From positions 82,786-146,785 of the forward strand of contig NZ_KB890423.1 of NCBI RefSeq assembly GCF_000373105.1: a stretch of 64,000 bases of DNA, read 5' to 3'. This document shows positions 44,294-52,803 of this stretch, piece after piece (the first letter of the stretch is position 1; the number at the start of each line of letters is the position of its first letter). This stretch comes from Neolewinella persica DSM 23188. Lineage in GTDB: Bacteria > Bacteroidota > Bacteroidia > Chitinophagales > Saprospiraceae. Position numbers and translations under genes: made by a program. The notes below the pieces were generated by a model. That model was not told the origin of the DNA. It did no database searches and saw only the letters and a list, made by a program, of their open reading frames with translations.

Positions 44294-44728
44294 TTAAGCC
44301 TTAGATGTTCTGCTAGTTACCGTAGCGACAACCACGCCAAACAGAATATGACCCATCAATCCGGCAAGCATCATCAGTATTTTATTACCCTGAGGTTCCG
44401 GCATTGAGGAGAACATCATGCCCATCATGAACATCCCCACTTGAGCAAAAACGAAAGCTATAATCCCAAAGACTACTCCTTTAACTTGCGCAGAACTGAT
44501 TTTGGAAAGCATGCCCCGAAAAAGGTAAACGTACATCAGGGCGAATACGATGCCGATCATGAAGTGCATGACAAAGCCGATCGGGACGGCAACCCCCATT
44601 GTTGTCGCTAGCATCTTGGGTGGCTCCATGGTCGGCATTCCCAGTTTTCCGGCAACCATCATCATTGCGGTCATAGCTACTGTGCCGATAACTCCGGCAA
44701 GTAAACCTTTAAATAAATCGTTTTTCAT
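44294..44728 (-). CDS. Small polytopic membrane protein (DUF6789-like)
   Basis: This 144-residue, Met-rich protein has about four membrane helices with short loops (near 7-28, 46-70, 83-105 and 115-138). GLLAGVIGTVAMTAMMMVAG and FMMGMMFSSMPEP are characteristic. The DUF6789 label is from memory and is tentative. It is the first gene of a pair with the subtilase fusion (2-base gap). Neither its function nor the reason for the Met-rich loops can be read from the sequence. Confidence 0.6.
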   Translation of the reverse strand: MKNDLFKGLLAGVIGTVAMTAMMMVAGKLGMPTMEPPKMLATTMGVAVPIGFVMHFMIGIVFALMYVYLFRGMLSKISSAQVKGVVFGIIAFVFAQVGMFMMGMMFSSMPEPQGNKILMMLAGLMGHILFGVVVATVTSRTSKA

Positions 44729-44966
44729 CTCTTCTGCTTTTATGCGTGATGTGAAATTGTCTTTAACCCTGTTTTAATGGATTAGAAACGGTGAATTTTG
44801 TATTCCAATGCAGCCATGGTTAATTTGCAACGAACCACTACATTGGGTGTGAAATGGTTACATATTCTTTATTTAGATGGGAAGATTATGTATTGTTCCC
44901 ATTTGTTGGACATCATTGGTACTTACCTTTATTCGGAGTTATCTTCTATTTATCATACTTGATTAC

Positions 44967-47900
44967 TTAGAAGAAGAATCCTCCTCCGACGATGATCCTG
45001 CCGATGTCTCCATCGCCGATAAAGTAGCTGAGCTTGATGATTCCCAGGTCGAACGGGCTGATAAAAAAGCCACCACCGTAGCTGTAATGCCAGGTACTGG
45101 AGTCCTCTTCTTCGACCCAGACCCGACCTAAGTCATAACCAGCCAGAAGGCCTATGGAAAACGGAATTCCCCCCCGGTGTGAACTCAGCAGGTGTAGGCG
45201 CAGGTCGTTATTTAGATGGAAGGCACTCTGTCCGGAAAAACGTTCCCGGCGGAAGCCACGAAAATTGCTGTTGGTTCCTAATCCTCCAAGCGTAGCTGCC
45301 TGGAAGTAAGTCGGCTCATCAGTAAATACGGCCGCGTATCCGAGCCGGTTGGCCAGCACAAGGTTGCCACGCCGGTCAAGCTTCTGGTTAATTGTCAGTG
45401 CTGCGCTGAACTTGGGGAAGCTTTCTCCAGGACCGGTAAGGGACAACTGATAACTCCCCGCCAAGTCCAAGTGTACACCGCGGGTAGGCATCACTTTAGA
45501 ATCCCGGTTGTCAAAAGAATAGGTTGCCTCCAGTCCCAGGTATGTATAGTTGCTAAAGATGCCAGCTCCCGCCGGATCGTCTGAGCTGTCGGCTAAAAAA
45601 CGCCCCTCGGTTCTATCTGTTTGATAGACGGAATAGCGAGGCCCGATGGTGTACTGAGTCGCTGATGAAGGACGCCGCAGCACCTTCGGTGAAAAATGAA
45701 TGTGTTCCTGCCGGACCCGGTTATAATCAAGCCCCAGCGCTTCTTCGTCACTGACTGTTTCGTTACCAAACCCGTAAAAATTCGTACCGTAGAGTGAAGT
45801 TAATACGCCTCCTTCCAACACTAGCTCACTCTCTCCAAAAAAGTCAGTGAACTCACCGTTGTAGTCAAACTTGAACCCGCTGGTTTCTAGTGCGATGACG
45901 CCACTAATGGCCTGTTTTGAAGCAAAGGACTCTTTTCTGAACCCATACTTTGTCAATGTGGCGGTACCTCCCAGCAACAGTCCGTCATCCGGATTAAGGC
46001 CGAGTACGGGAGCAAAAACGAAGAAGTCGTAGTTTTTATCAAGCGAATGGCGACTGTAGACATTGTAGCGAGCGATGGAAGAACGTCGGTCCTTTATACC
46101 TCTCACGTCGTTGAGGTTTGTAGCTTCTGTTTCTTCCGTATAGTCATACAAAAAGACCTTACCGCCAAGGCTTGCAGTTCCGCTTTGATTTTTCACCTGG
46201 TCGTTTCCTTCACCACCGACTAAACGAATGCGCATTCCCGGTTTGGTTATTCCAGAAAATTCAAAGGTGTCTGCATCCTCCAATCCATACAGGATGATTT
46301 CTTTCGTTTCCGAAGCCCGGAACAGGCGCTGATAACAGGCTTTCCCTTCCCGCTCTGGGTTACCACCAGCATCGAACACGCTCACGCTCACGTCTCCGTT
46401 TTTGAGGGTCTCGATCAAAAATCGATCTTTTTTATCCGTCCCGGTAACCTCCACCTCCCTGGCATTGAATTCGTACAGATCGGTGATAAGTTGAACCAGG
46501 TTATTCCGACGTTCCTTTAAAATGGAGATGATCTGGCGGGCATCTGATTGGTAGATAGCATCCGGCCAGGTCTCCTTGAAGGCAGCCTCGATTACCTCAT
46601 CGGTTACGGTTGCCTGTAGGTGTCGGGCTTCGCCTAACCATGTTTCCCGATCGATGCCCGCCAGAAAGGTGGCATCGAAAAAACGATTGCCGTGGGTACT
46701 CCAATGGATCGCCTTGGGGTTTGCTTGGAAAGGGGCCAGCGGGCGGGTTTCGGCAGCAAGGAATCTGGCCAGCTTAAGCAGTAACCCATCGTAATTTGAA
46801 AATGCCTGGTCACGATCTCTGGGGATAGGACTGTAGAAAGTCCTGTCATCCTTTTTCTCTACGATCCACCGCCACTGATCATCGTGGCGATCCCAGTCTC
46901 CGAGTAGGATGTCGAAGGCCCGCGCCCGCGCCATGGATTCGTGGTTAAGGACGTGCCGATGAGATTTACGCATATGCGCCAGGACTTTCGCTGTACTTAT
47001 AATGTCCTCAGCGTTATCAAAGAATATTTCTTCCCCCCATAAGTCATCGTCAGGCCGTTCCTCTATTAAATAAGCTTTGTTCCCAAATTGCGCATTGTAT
47101 TTCCCCAATACAGGTTGTGAGGGGACAAGGTATAGTTCCGGATTGGTATGGTTGACGCCGGCAGCAGCGGCAAGGGGGACAACGGGTAGTGCGGACAGCG
47201 GATGGGAAGCCGTGAAAGCATCGGCCACTAAACCTTGAATTGCCCTTGACTGGCTAAGTTCGTAGCCCAATGTTGCGGAAGGATCTTTAGCCAGCGAACG
47301 CATGGTGTATTCTTTACCGTTTTTAGCTTCCAGGCGAATCGATTGTGTTTGATTGCCTCCCCCTTTTTTAGTGGGCGTCAGGCCTCCTTTAAAACTATTC
47401 AGATCAAGCAGCGGGAGATTAACCGTATCGTTGAAGCTTTTACGATAATGGTCTCCAAGTACCAGCAAACCAAGTTTACTTCGGTTGTAATCATCGTGTA
47501 CGAGTTGACACGCCACCGTTTCGTTAGTAATCGGATACATGTCATATGATGCAGGTGCTACATAGTTATCCGCAGCAGGAGGTGTCTGGATTTCTTTCTG
47601 GTAGAGCATTTTTTCGTTCTCTTCGTTTTCATCAACAGTGTAAAAAGTCACCCACATCGAACCGTCTTCATATAGGTCCAACTCAGACCAACCCCGCCCG
47701 CCATAGGCAAAGCGACTGCCATCTCCCATTCCCGCCGGGGCAACCTTGGACGCAGCACCACTTACGATATGGCGTTGACCATCTTTTTCGATGTACTGAA
47801 GGTTGTGTTCGTGGCCAGAGACAAAGGTGGCGTTCCCATTAAGCCGAACTTCTGCCAACAAGCCTTTACGTAATTCCTGAAAAGAGGCGCTGACGTTATC

Positions 47901-48713
47901 CTGTTGGGTTCCCACATTGGTGCGGAGAAAGGGAACCAGAGTACTCACTCCTGGAACAGGTAGTAAGTAATCCCTTAGCGTAAAATGTCCGCCGTGCCGA
48001 CCATAAGTTTCCATCGGATGGTGCATCACCACCACTATGTTTTTTTCTTTGTTGCCCTTTATCGCATCCTTGAAAAGACGTAAGAATTCCGTTCGGTTAG
48101 TAGCGGCACACCCCTGATTGATGCCGGGGTGCTTTTTCCAATTCGTCAACCACCACTGAGAATCGATGATGATGTAGACAAGGTTATCACTAGCTTCAAT
48201 GACTTCCGGCCCACCACAGCCGACCTCAGGTTGCCAGATTTTTTTACTCCCCAGTTCTGACTCGACGAACTTCTGCTGTCGCCGCAGGCCATCCAGCCCG
48301 TACTTGCTCCAATCGTGATTGCCGGGGACAAATAAAACTTTACCGGGATATTCCTTCACGGCATTTGTTTGTACCAAAAGCTTATGCTCCGCCAAGCTCC
48401 GCGCCTCATCATCCTTTTTTGGCATCCCATTTGGATAGATATTGTCTCCCAGGAAAATGACGGTACTGTTTTCAGGTGCTCCTTTTAGTTTTTCTTCTAA
48501 ATACCGTAATACCGCCGGCTTTTCACTCGCTTCGGCAGCACCTGCATCACCAATCAGGTAAGTCCGGAAAGCCAAGGTTTTTCCTTTCGGGATGCTTTGT
48601 GTTGACCAGTCGGCATCCCCCTTTGCTACCTGAGGTAAGTAGCTGGCGCAACTTACCTGTAGAAAGGTTAGTACGATGAGTGCAAAAGAGGTTTTGAGAA
48701 AGCGAGTAAGCAT
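44967..48713 (-). CDS. Phosphoesterase/kinase-like/outer-membrane-barrel fusion
   Basis: The 1248-residue protein starts with a lipoprotein-type leader (lipobox near Cys22). A calcineurin-like metallophosphoesterase follows (about 50-370): LIGDAG, FLGDNIYPNG, VPGNHDW, VVMHHPME and SGHEHN supply the usual metal ligands. Residues about 450-720 include KEYTMRSL, FDILLGDWDRHDDQWRW and PIPRDRDQAF. This arrangement resembles atypical (Fam20C/CotH-like) kinases, with a lysine strand, a DRH catalytic loop and a metal-binding D; this is tentative. The last 350 residues are a BamA/TamA-type beta-barrel ending in a Phe-rich strand (VGGGFFF). The protein is thus anchored in the outer membrane with enzymatic domains on one face. 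The substrate is unknown. Confidence 0.75.
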   Translation of the reverse strand: MLTRFLKTSFALIVLTFLQVSCASYLPQVAKGDADWSTQSIPKGKTLAFRTYLIGDAGAAEASEKPAVLRYLEEKLKGAPENSTVIFLGDNIYPNGMPKKDDEARSLAEHKLLVQTNAVKEYPGKVLFVPGNHDWSKYGLDGLRRQQKFVESELGSKKIWQPEVGCGGPEVIEASDNLVYIIIDSQWWLTNWKKHPGINQGCAATNRTEFLRLFKDAIKGNKEKNIVVVMHHPMETYGRHGGHFTLRDYLLPVPGVSTLVPFLRTNVGTQQDNVSASFQELRKGLLAEVRLNGNATFVSGHEHNLQYIEKDGQRHIVSGAASKVAPAGMGDGSRFAYGGRGWSELDLYEDGSMWVTFYTVDENEENEKMLYQKEIQTPPAADNYVAPASYDMYPITNETVACQLVHDDYNRSKLGLLVLGDHYRKSFNDTVNLPLLDLNSFKGGLTPTKKGGGNQTQSIRLEAKNGKEYTMRSLAKDPSATLGYELSQSRAIQGLVADAFTASHPLSALPVVPLAAAAGVNHTNPELYLVPSQPVLGKYNAQFGNKAYLIEERPDDDLWGEEIFFDNAEDIISTAKVLAHMRKSHRHVLNHESMARARAFDILLGDWDRHDDQWRWIVEKKDDRTFYSPIPRDRDQAFSNYDGLLLKLARFLAAETRPLAPFQANPKAIHWSTHGNRFFDATFLAGIDRETWLGEARHLQATVTDEVIEAAFKETWPDAIYQSDARQIISILKERRNNLVQLITDLYEFNAREVEVTGTDKKDRFLIETLKNGDVSVSVFDAGGNPEREGKACYQRLFRASETKEIILYGLEDADTFEFSGITKPGMRIRLVGGEGNDQVKNQSGTASLGGKVFLYDYTEETEATNLNDVRGIKDRRSSIARYNVYSRHSLDKNYDFFVFAPVLGLNPDDGLLLGGTATLTKYGFRKESFASKQAISGVIALETSGFKFDYNGEFTDFFGESELVLEGGVLTSLYGTNFYGFGNETVSDEEALGLDYNRVRQEHIHFSPKVLRRPSSATQYTIGPRYSVYQTDRTEGRFLADSSDDPAGAGIFSNYTYLGLEATYSFDNRDSKVMPTRGVHLDLAGSYQLSLTGPGESFPKFSAALTINQKLDRRGNLVLANRLGYAAVFTDEPTYFQAATLGGLGTNSNFRGFRRERFSGQSAFHLNNDLRLHLLSSHRGGIPFSIGLLAGYDLGRVWVEEEDSSTWHYSYGGGFFISPFDLGIIKLSYFIGDGDIGRIIVGGGFFF

Positions 48714-48752
48714 GTCTATAGTTTATCGTGAATCAGGAAAAGCAACAGGCGC

Positions 48753-49376
48753 TTAGAAAAAGATATGGCAGGCGCCAAACATCATGACACTAAAAATGAT
48801 ACCAATGAGAAAGACATCATAAGAATTCCTGATCATACGGTAGCGCCGGCTGAGGTCGACCCCCAATCGGTAGATGTCTCTTTTGATGGTCCCATACAAG
48901 AATTCACGGTCTTCCATTACGCGACTGATGGCGGCTTCGTATTCCTCTTGTGGCATTTTGTAGAAATCGTCAAAAGTCATTAGCCCAGCCGATCCGTTTT
49001 CTACTTCTTCAGCAGAAAACGTACCTCGTTGTGTTTGGGGCCGGGTAGCGAAAATGGCGAATGTCATTGAGGCGATATTTGTCAATACCATCGGACCAAC
49101 TGCCCAAATAAGGTGTGGATCCTGATCTAGTCGGGAGTAAAGACTACCAAGCACAATGGACATAATGATGGAGTTCACCGTAACCAAAATGTTCGACTTA
49201 GTATCCACTATCTGCCGCCGGGTATAGATGTTTTTGGAGGCAAGGCGAAACCAGGTTTCAATTCCTTTTTCAGGAAATGGGTCTCTCTTTTTTAACTCCT
49301 TTTTTAGTTTTTTTAGCGCCTTCTTATCGATGCCAAATTCTGACATCAGGTCCGTTTCTGTACTATTATCACTCAT
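48753..49376 (-). CDS. PycTM-like (DUF5706, Pycsar effector family) membrane protein
   Basis: This 207-residue protein has an N-terminal charged helix (residues 15-35), two membrane helices (about 63-80 and 89-110), a soluble linker, and a third helix (about 187-206). The block IVDTKSNILVTVNSIIMS, the linker LMTFDDFYKMPQEEYEAAI, and YRLGVDLSRRYRMIRNSYD at the third helix are the pattern I know from DUF5706 proteins, named after PycTM of the pyrimidine cyclase (Pycsar) anti-phage system. PycTM proteins are triggered by cyclic pyrimidine nucleotides to damage the membrane. No cyclase gene is visible near it. Instead a Crp-type protein starts 3 bases upstream, so a different nucleotide circuit is possible. 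Confidence 0.75.
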   Translation of the reverse strand: MSDNSTETDLMSEFGIDKKALKKLKKELKKRDPFPEKGIETWFRLASKNIYTRRQIVDTKSNILVTVNSIIMSIVLGSLYSRLDQDPHLIWAVGPMVLTNIASMTFAIFATRPQTQRGTFSAEEVENGSAGLMTFDDFYKMPQEEYEAAISRVMEDREFLYGTIKRDIYRLGVDLSRRYRMIRNSYDVFLIGIIFSVMMFGACHIFF

Positions 49377-49378
49377 GA

Positions 49379-50047
49379 TTATTTACTTGGATTTTGCATT
49401 GAGAGAACTTTAGAATTATAATCAATTATCCCTTCACGGCGCAACCTTACCATAACGTTGTTCACAGTTTGTCGGGAGGTATTGGTCAGGTGAGCAATGT
49501 CTTTGTGAGACAACAATTTCTTAGCCTCCAAGCGACCGTCGACCACTATTCCAAAAGTTGTAATATGATCATGTATGAATTCTTTAATTCTGGTTGGACT
49601 ATCCTTATGCACAAGATCCTCCAACTTTCTTTCGAGGCGTTGAAATCTAAATCCATAGACCTTAAGGATGCCATTCTTCAGGGATTTGTGCTTTTCAATG
49701 AGCGTGTTCATTTGCTTAGCCGAAAAAATACAAACAACGCTTTCCTCCAAGGTGTATGCTTCCTCAGTTACTTCATCGGGCTCTTGATATAAACTAAGTT
49801 CTCCGAAAATATTTCCAGGCCCCAAAACAAATTTCACCATCCCGCTATTTGGATCAATAAGCTTTACGCTTCCTTTTTTTAGAAAGAAAACTGACCGCCC
49901 ATCACTTGAATCTAGTTCAATCTGCGTCCCTTTTGGGTAGCGGTGCATAACCAGCTCTTCACAGATTTCCATTAATGCTTTCATACCTAATTTCTTAAAT
50001 AGGTTGAAGTCTTCCAGGAACCAATATTTGGTAAGAGTTTCAGTCAC
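49379..50047 (-). CDS. Crp-type cyclic-nucleotide-binding regulator
   Basis: This 222-residue protein has an N-terminal cNMP-binding domain (about 20-130). The usual PBC segment is FGELSLYQEPDE (near 97), a conserved Gly-Glu-Leu followed by a variable loop; the classic Arg-Ala/Ser pair of cAMP binders is not clear. A Crp-type helix-turn-helix covers about 155-215 (LLSHKDIAHLTNTSRQTVNN). It is followed after 2 bases by the PycTM-like gene, so the regulator and the membrane protein are almost certainly one transcript. It may bind a nucleotide signal and control this small operon. Confidence 0.85.
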   Translation of the reverse strand: MTETLTKYWFLEDFNLFKKLGMKALMEICEELVMHRYPKGTQIELDSSDGRSVFFLKKGSVKLIDPNSGMVKFVLGPGNIFGELSLYQEPDEVTEEAYTLEESVVCIFSAKQMNTLIEKHKSLKNGILKVYGFRFQRLERKLEDLVHKDSPTRIKEFIHDHITTFGIVVDGRLEAKKLLSHKDIAHLTNTSRQTVNNVMVRLRREGIIDYNSKVLSMQNPSK

Positions 50048-50162
50048 ATTTAGTTATTTTATGCTGCAAAGTAGCTTGAGAATCTTAGGCAAAATGAAAA
50101 AATGAAGAAGAAGTTACTTCAGGCGACACCTTGATGATTGTGCCCTACTGACTGTTATACAA

Positions 50163-51404
50163 CTAGTTAAGTAATCTCTTTACTACCGTACCAAGACTCA
50201 GGCCTTGAACCAGGATCGAGAAGACGACAACTACAAACGTCACAACAAAAATCTCTTCTCCATGAAGGTCATTGCTCAAACTCATGGCCAAGGCAAGAGA
50301 TATCCCTCCACGAAGACCACCCCAGACGAGGACACCAGTCGTAGGCCAGAACTCTTGTTGGTTCTGCTTCAGGAGTGAGGCTGGGAGAATAACCGAGATT
50401 GTGCGAGCTACGAGGACGATGAGAATCGAGAGGAGCCCAAGACCGATTAACTGACCATCTAAATTGATTAAGTGTAGGCTCAATCCGATCAAGACAAAGA
50501 GGACAGCATTGAGGCTTTCATCCAGTACGGACCAGATACCATTCATGAGATTCTGACACTCTTTATTAGAGGTACTCTGATTGAGGCCATTGCCAATGAA
50601 GAGACCCGCCACGACCATGGATAATGGGCCGGAAGTACCGATCTTCAAGGCGATAGCATGCCCACCAAGAACTGCTGCAATGGAAAGAAGTACAACTAAG
50701 TGGGAGTTTTCTTCCACGGACTTCATTAGCTGTAAAGCAAACCAACCTAACACAAGGCCAAAGAACGGACCTCCAATCGCCTCGACTAAAAATACATGTC
50801 CAATCTCGCTTGCGATCATGGTGGCCGACTCTTCATTACCACCGTTGGCCAGGAGCAATATGCCGGTGAATACGACTACTCCAACGCCATCGTTAAAGAG
50901 CGATTCTCCCTCGACTTTCATTTCAAGCGATTCTCCCACATTGGCTTTTTTTAGAATGGAAATAACAGCCACGGGATCCGTAGGCGAAATGAGCGCCCCG
51001 AACAGTAGACAATGGATGAAAGGAATTTCCACTCCCATCATTCCTGCCACCCAAAAGAAAAGACCTCCCACAATAACCGTTGAGATAAGGACTCCCAAAG
51101 AAGCAAAGAGAAGGATACTCCAGCGTTCTTTTTTAAGCTTACTGATATTGATATGTATGGAGCCTGCAAAGAGCAAAAGGCTTAGCATCACGTCAAGTAG
51201 TAAGGTCTTGAAGTCAGCCGTTATGATTATTTCACACACGAATTTATAAAAGTCGGGAAAAAGGGGCTTCGAACCGACCACTATTGAGCTCACAACTAAT
51301 GCGAGGCCCATGAGCCCGATAGTCGAGGGTAACTTTAGCCAGCGATAATTCACGTAAGTCAGAAGGGCCGCGACGAGGAATATGAATGAAAAGCTCTCGA
51401 ACAT
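50163..51404 (-). CDS. Na+/H+ antiporter (NhaP/CPA1 family)
   Basis: The ATG at 51404 gives 413 residues and avoids a long overlap with the channel gene; an earlier in-frame start at 51446 would overlap it. About eleven to twelve membrane helices are present. The CPA1 signatures are visible: GALISPTDPVAVISILKKA (near 145), ESLFNDGVGVVVF (near 175, with the ND pair in the ion site), and GGLRGGISLALA (near 340). It exchanges Na+ or K+ for protons. It starts 1 base after the K+ channel stop, so both ion proteins are expressed together. Confidence 0.88.
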   Translation of the reverse strand: MFESFSFIFLVAALLTYVNYRWLKLPSTIGLMGLALVVSSIVVGSKPLFPDFYKFVCEIIITADFKTLLLDVMLSLLLFAGSIHINISKLKKERWSILLFASLGVLISTVIVGGLFFWVAGMMGVEIPFIHCLLFGALISPTDPVAVISILKKANVGESLEMKVEGESLFNDGVGVVVFTGILLLANGGNEESATMIASEIGHVFLVEAIGGPFFGLVLGWFALQLMKSVEENSHLVVLLSIAAVLGGHAIALKIGTSGPLSMVVAGLFIGNGLNQSTSNKECQNLMNGIWSVLDESLNAVLFVLIGLSLHLINLDGQLIGLGLLSILIVLVARTISVILPASLLKQNQQEFWPTTGVLVWGGLRGGISLALAMSLSNDLHGEEIFVVTFVVVVFSILVQGLSLGTVVKRLLN

Positions 51405-51405
51405 C

Positions 51406-52053
51406 TTAAGTTGTTTTACTGAATGAATTGAGGTACTTTCCAACAAAACTGGCGATCCCGATCGTCATATATAGTTGGCCACTGAGACTAAGAATTACTG
51501 TTAGGGATTTCGCAGCTCCTGAGAGTGGTATGATGTCGCCATAACCAACTGTCATCATGCTTATGAAGCTGTAGTAGTATAAGTCATAGCCACCAGAATT
51601 GGATTTGATTAGGAACGCCCCTTCTTGAAAAGAATTAAGCAACTCAAAGAGCACTCCTCCTAGAAAACCAATGAGAATGAATCCTGATACAGCCCCGGAA
51701 ATCATTCTGGGAGACACCTCTGGAGTATCCAGGAAGTTTCGGACCAGCAGGTAGGCTAGTGAAGAGTAGAGTCCGAGCATAGACCACATTCTTAGTTTTG
51801 AAATTGTGGGCTCATTGGAATAGAGGAATTCTGACCAAACAAGTAAAAGGGTCAAGAACCCCAGTATTCCCGTGAATAATCGAGGAACCTTTCTTATGGC
51901 CATGATCAGGCTTGCCAGAGACAGAAGCGATAGCCCGAATAGATTGAGAAAACGAATATCTACCCCTAGTATGGTCGCCATTAGCGGGCCCAGGACCAAG
52001 AAAATCAAGGTCCCCAGAACAATCTCGAATCTATATGCTCTTAGTTCTTTCAT
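51406..52053 (-). CDS. Potassium channel (two-TM pore-type, with extra helices)
   Basis: This 215-residue protein has the selectivity filter TVGYGD (near residue 173) between two pore helices (about 118-140 and 185-205). Four earlier hydrophobic segments (about 10-30, 35-52, 60-78 and 90-106) make it longer than minimal two-TM channels. No regulatory domain such as RCK or cNMP-binding is attached. It is the first gene of a channel/antiporter pair on the minus strand, divergent from the TetR operon. It moves K+ and probably balances the antiporter next to it. Confidence 0.85.
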   Translation of the reverse strand: MKELRAYRFEIVLGTLIFLVLGPLMATILGVDIRFLNLFGLSLLSLASLIMAIRKVPRLFTGILGFLTLLLVWSEFLYSNEPTISKLRMWSMLGLYSSLAYLLVRNFLDTPEVSPRMISGAVSGFILIGFLGGVLFELLNSFQEGAFLIKSNSGGYDLYYYSFISMMTVGYGDIIPLSGAAKSLTVILSLSGQLYMTIGIASFVGKYLNSFSKTT

Positions 52054-52133
52054 ATCCTACTGCTCCGGCAACTCCCAGGCACCTGTTAGTCTTCAAGAGG
52101 TGATGAAGTTATATACTTTTACATAGAAAACCT

Positions 52134-52147
52134 ACCGACCGGTCGGT
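52134..52147. promoter_or_regulatory. Palindromic operator for the TetR-family regulator
   Basis: ACCGACCGGTCGGT is a perfect 14-base palindrome, 20 bases before the GTG start of the TetR-family gene and 81 bases from the start of the divergent channel gene. The ACCGACCGGTCGGT form is typical of operators of this regulator family. A bound repressor would block the -7 box next to it and could also affect the divergent pair. Confidence 0.75.
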
Positions 52148-52155
52148 TAATTTCG

Positions 52156-52163
52156 TATCTTTG
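52156..52163 (+). promoter_or_regulatory. Likely -7 promoter box (TATCTTTG)
   Basis: TATCTTTG fits the Bacteroidota -7 consensus TAnnTTTG exactly. Transcription from it would start close to the GTG codon at 52168, giving a leaderless or nearly leaderless mRNA. No clear -33 TTTG is seen; the palindrome occupies that side. Confidence 0.5.
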
Positions 52164-52167
52164 GCCG

Positions 52168-52803
52168 GTGCAAGAAAACAAAGATGTGGCAGAAACATTG
52201 TCTGAGAAGAAGCTACAGATCATCACTGCTTCCTACGAACTGTTCCATGATAAAGGCTACACAGCCACTTCAATGAGGGACATATCTGAAGCAGTCGGCC
52301 TGACAAAGGCCTCACTCTATCATCATTACGCGAGTAAGGAAAAGCTCATGGAAGAAGTACTCTATTACATCCAGCGTTTTTTAAGACTAGAGATATTTTG
52401 CATCGCCTATCAAGAACAGATGACTCCAAAACAACGACTAACAGAATACATCAGCAAGCAGAAAGATGTGTTCCTGAAGAACAAGAAATCTTGTTTCATA
52501 GGCAATATGACCTTAGAAATTGCTCCCCTCAGCCCAAAATTTGCCGCAGTGCTCAAAGAGATATTCGATGAATGGGTAGAATCGCTGGGAGACATCTATG
52601 CACACAGGCACAGTAAGAAAAAATCGAAAGAATTGGCCATGCAAGCCGTGGCTGAATTTGAAGGTGCGGTCATGATCGGACAGCTAACTCCAGGCAATAA
52701 TTCCGTGCTCGATAAGGCAATCAAGCGAGCCATAAAAAGATTTAACAAAAAGCAGATACCAAATGAAACAAATACTAAAATGGGACGAACTACAAGATCG
52801 TAA
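52168..52803 (+). CDS. TetR-family repressor of the Rieske operon
   Basis: This 211-residue protein has an N-terminal TetR helix-turn-helix (KLQIITASYELFHDKGYTAT, then SMRDISEAVGLTKASLYHHY) and a variable helical ligand-binding domain (about 75-200). The start is a GTG at 52168; a GTG a few codons later is also possible. The 3' end overlaps the next gene by 41 bases, so the regulator is co-transcribed with the genes it probably controls. The palindrome at 52134 and the -7 box support autoregulation. The inducer is unknown but is likely a toxic organic molecule handled by the operon. Confidence 0.92.
   Translation: MQENKDVAETLSEKKLQIITASYELFHDKGYTATSMRDISEAVGLTKASLYHHYASKEKLMEEVLYYIQRFLRLEIFCIAYQEQMTPKQRLTEYISKQKDVFLKNKKSCFIGNMTLEIAPLSPKFAAVLKEIFDEWVESLGDIYAHRHSKKKSKELAMQAVAEFEGAVMIGQLTPGNNSVLDKAIKRAIKRFNKKQIPNETNTKMGRTTRS

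Noticed and set aside
48753..50047. Complete Pycsar system
   Set aside because: Only the membrane-effector-like protein is present; no pyrimidine cyclase gene is seen near it, so only a related family or partial module can be claimed.
50581..51249. Plus-strand frame of 222 codons over the antiporter gene
   Set aside because: Antisense to well-conserved CPA1 motifs and rich in Pro and Thr as expected from the complement of a hydrophobic protein.
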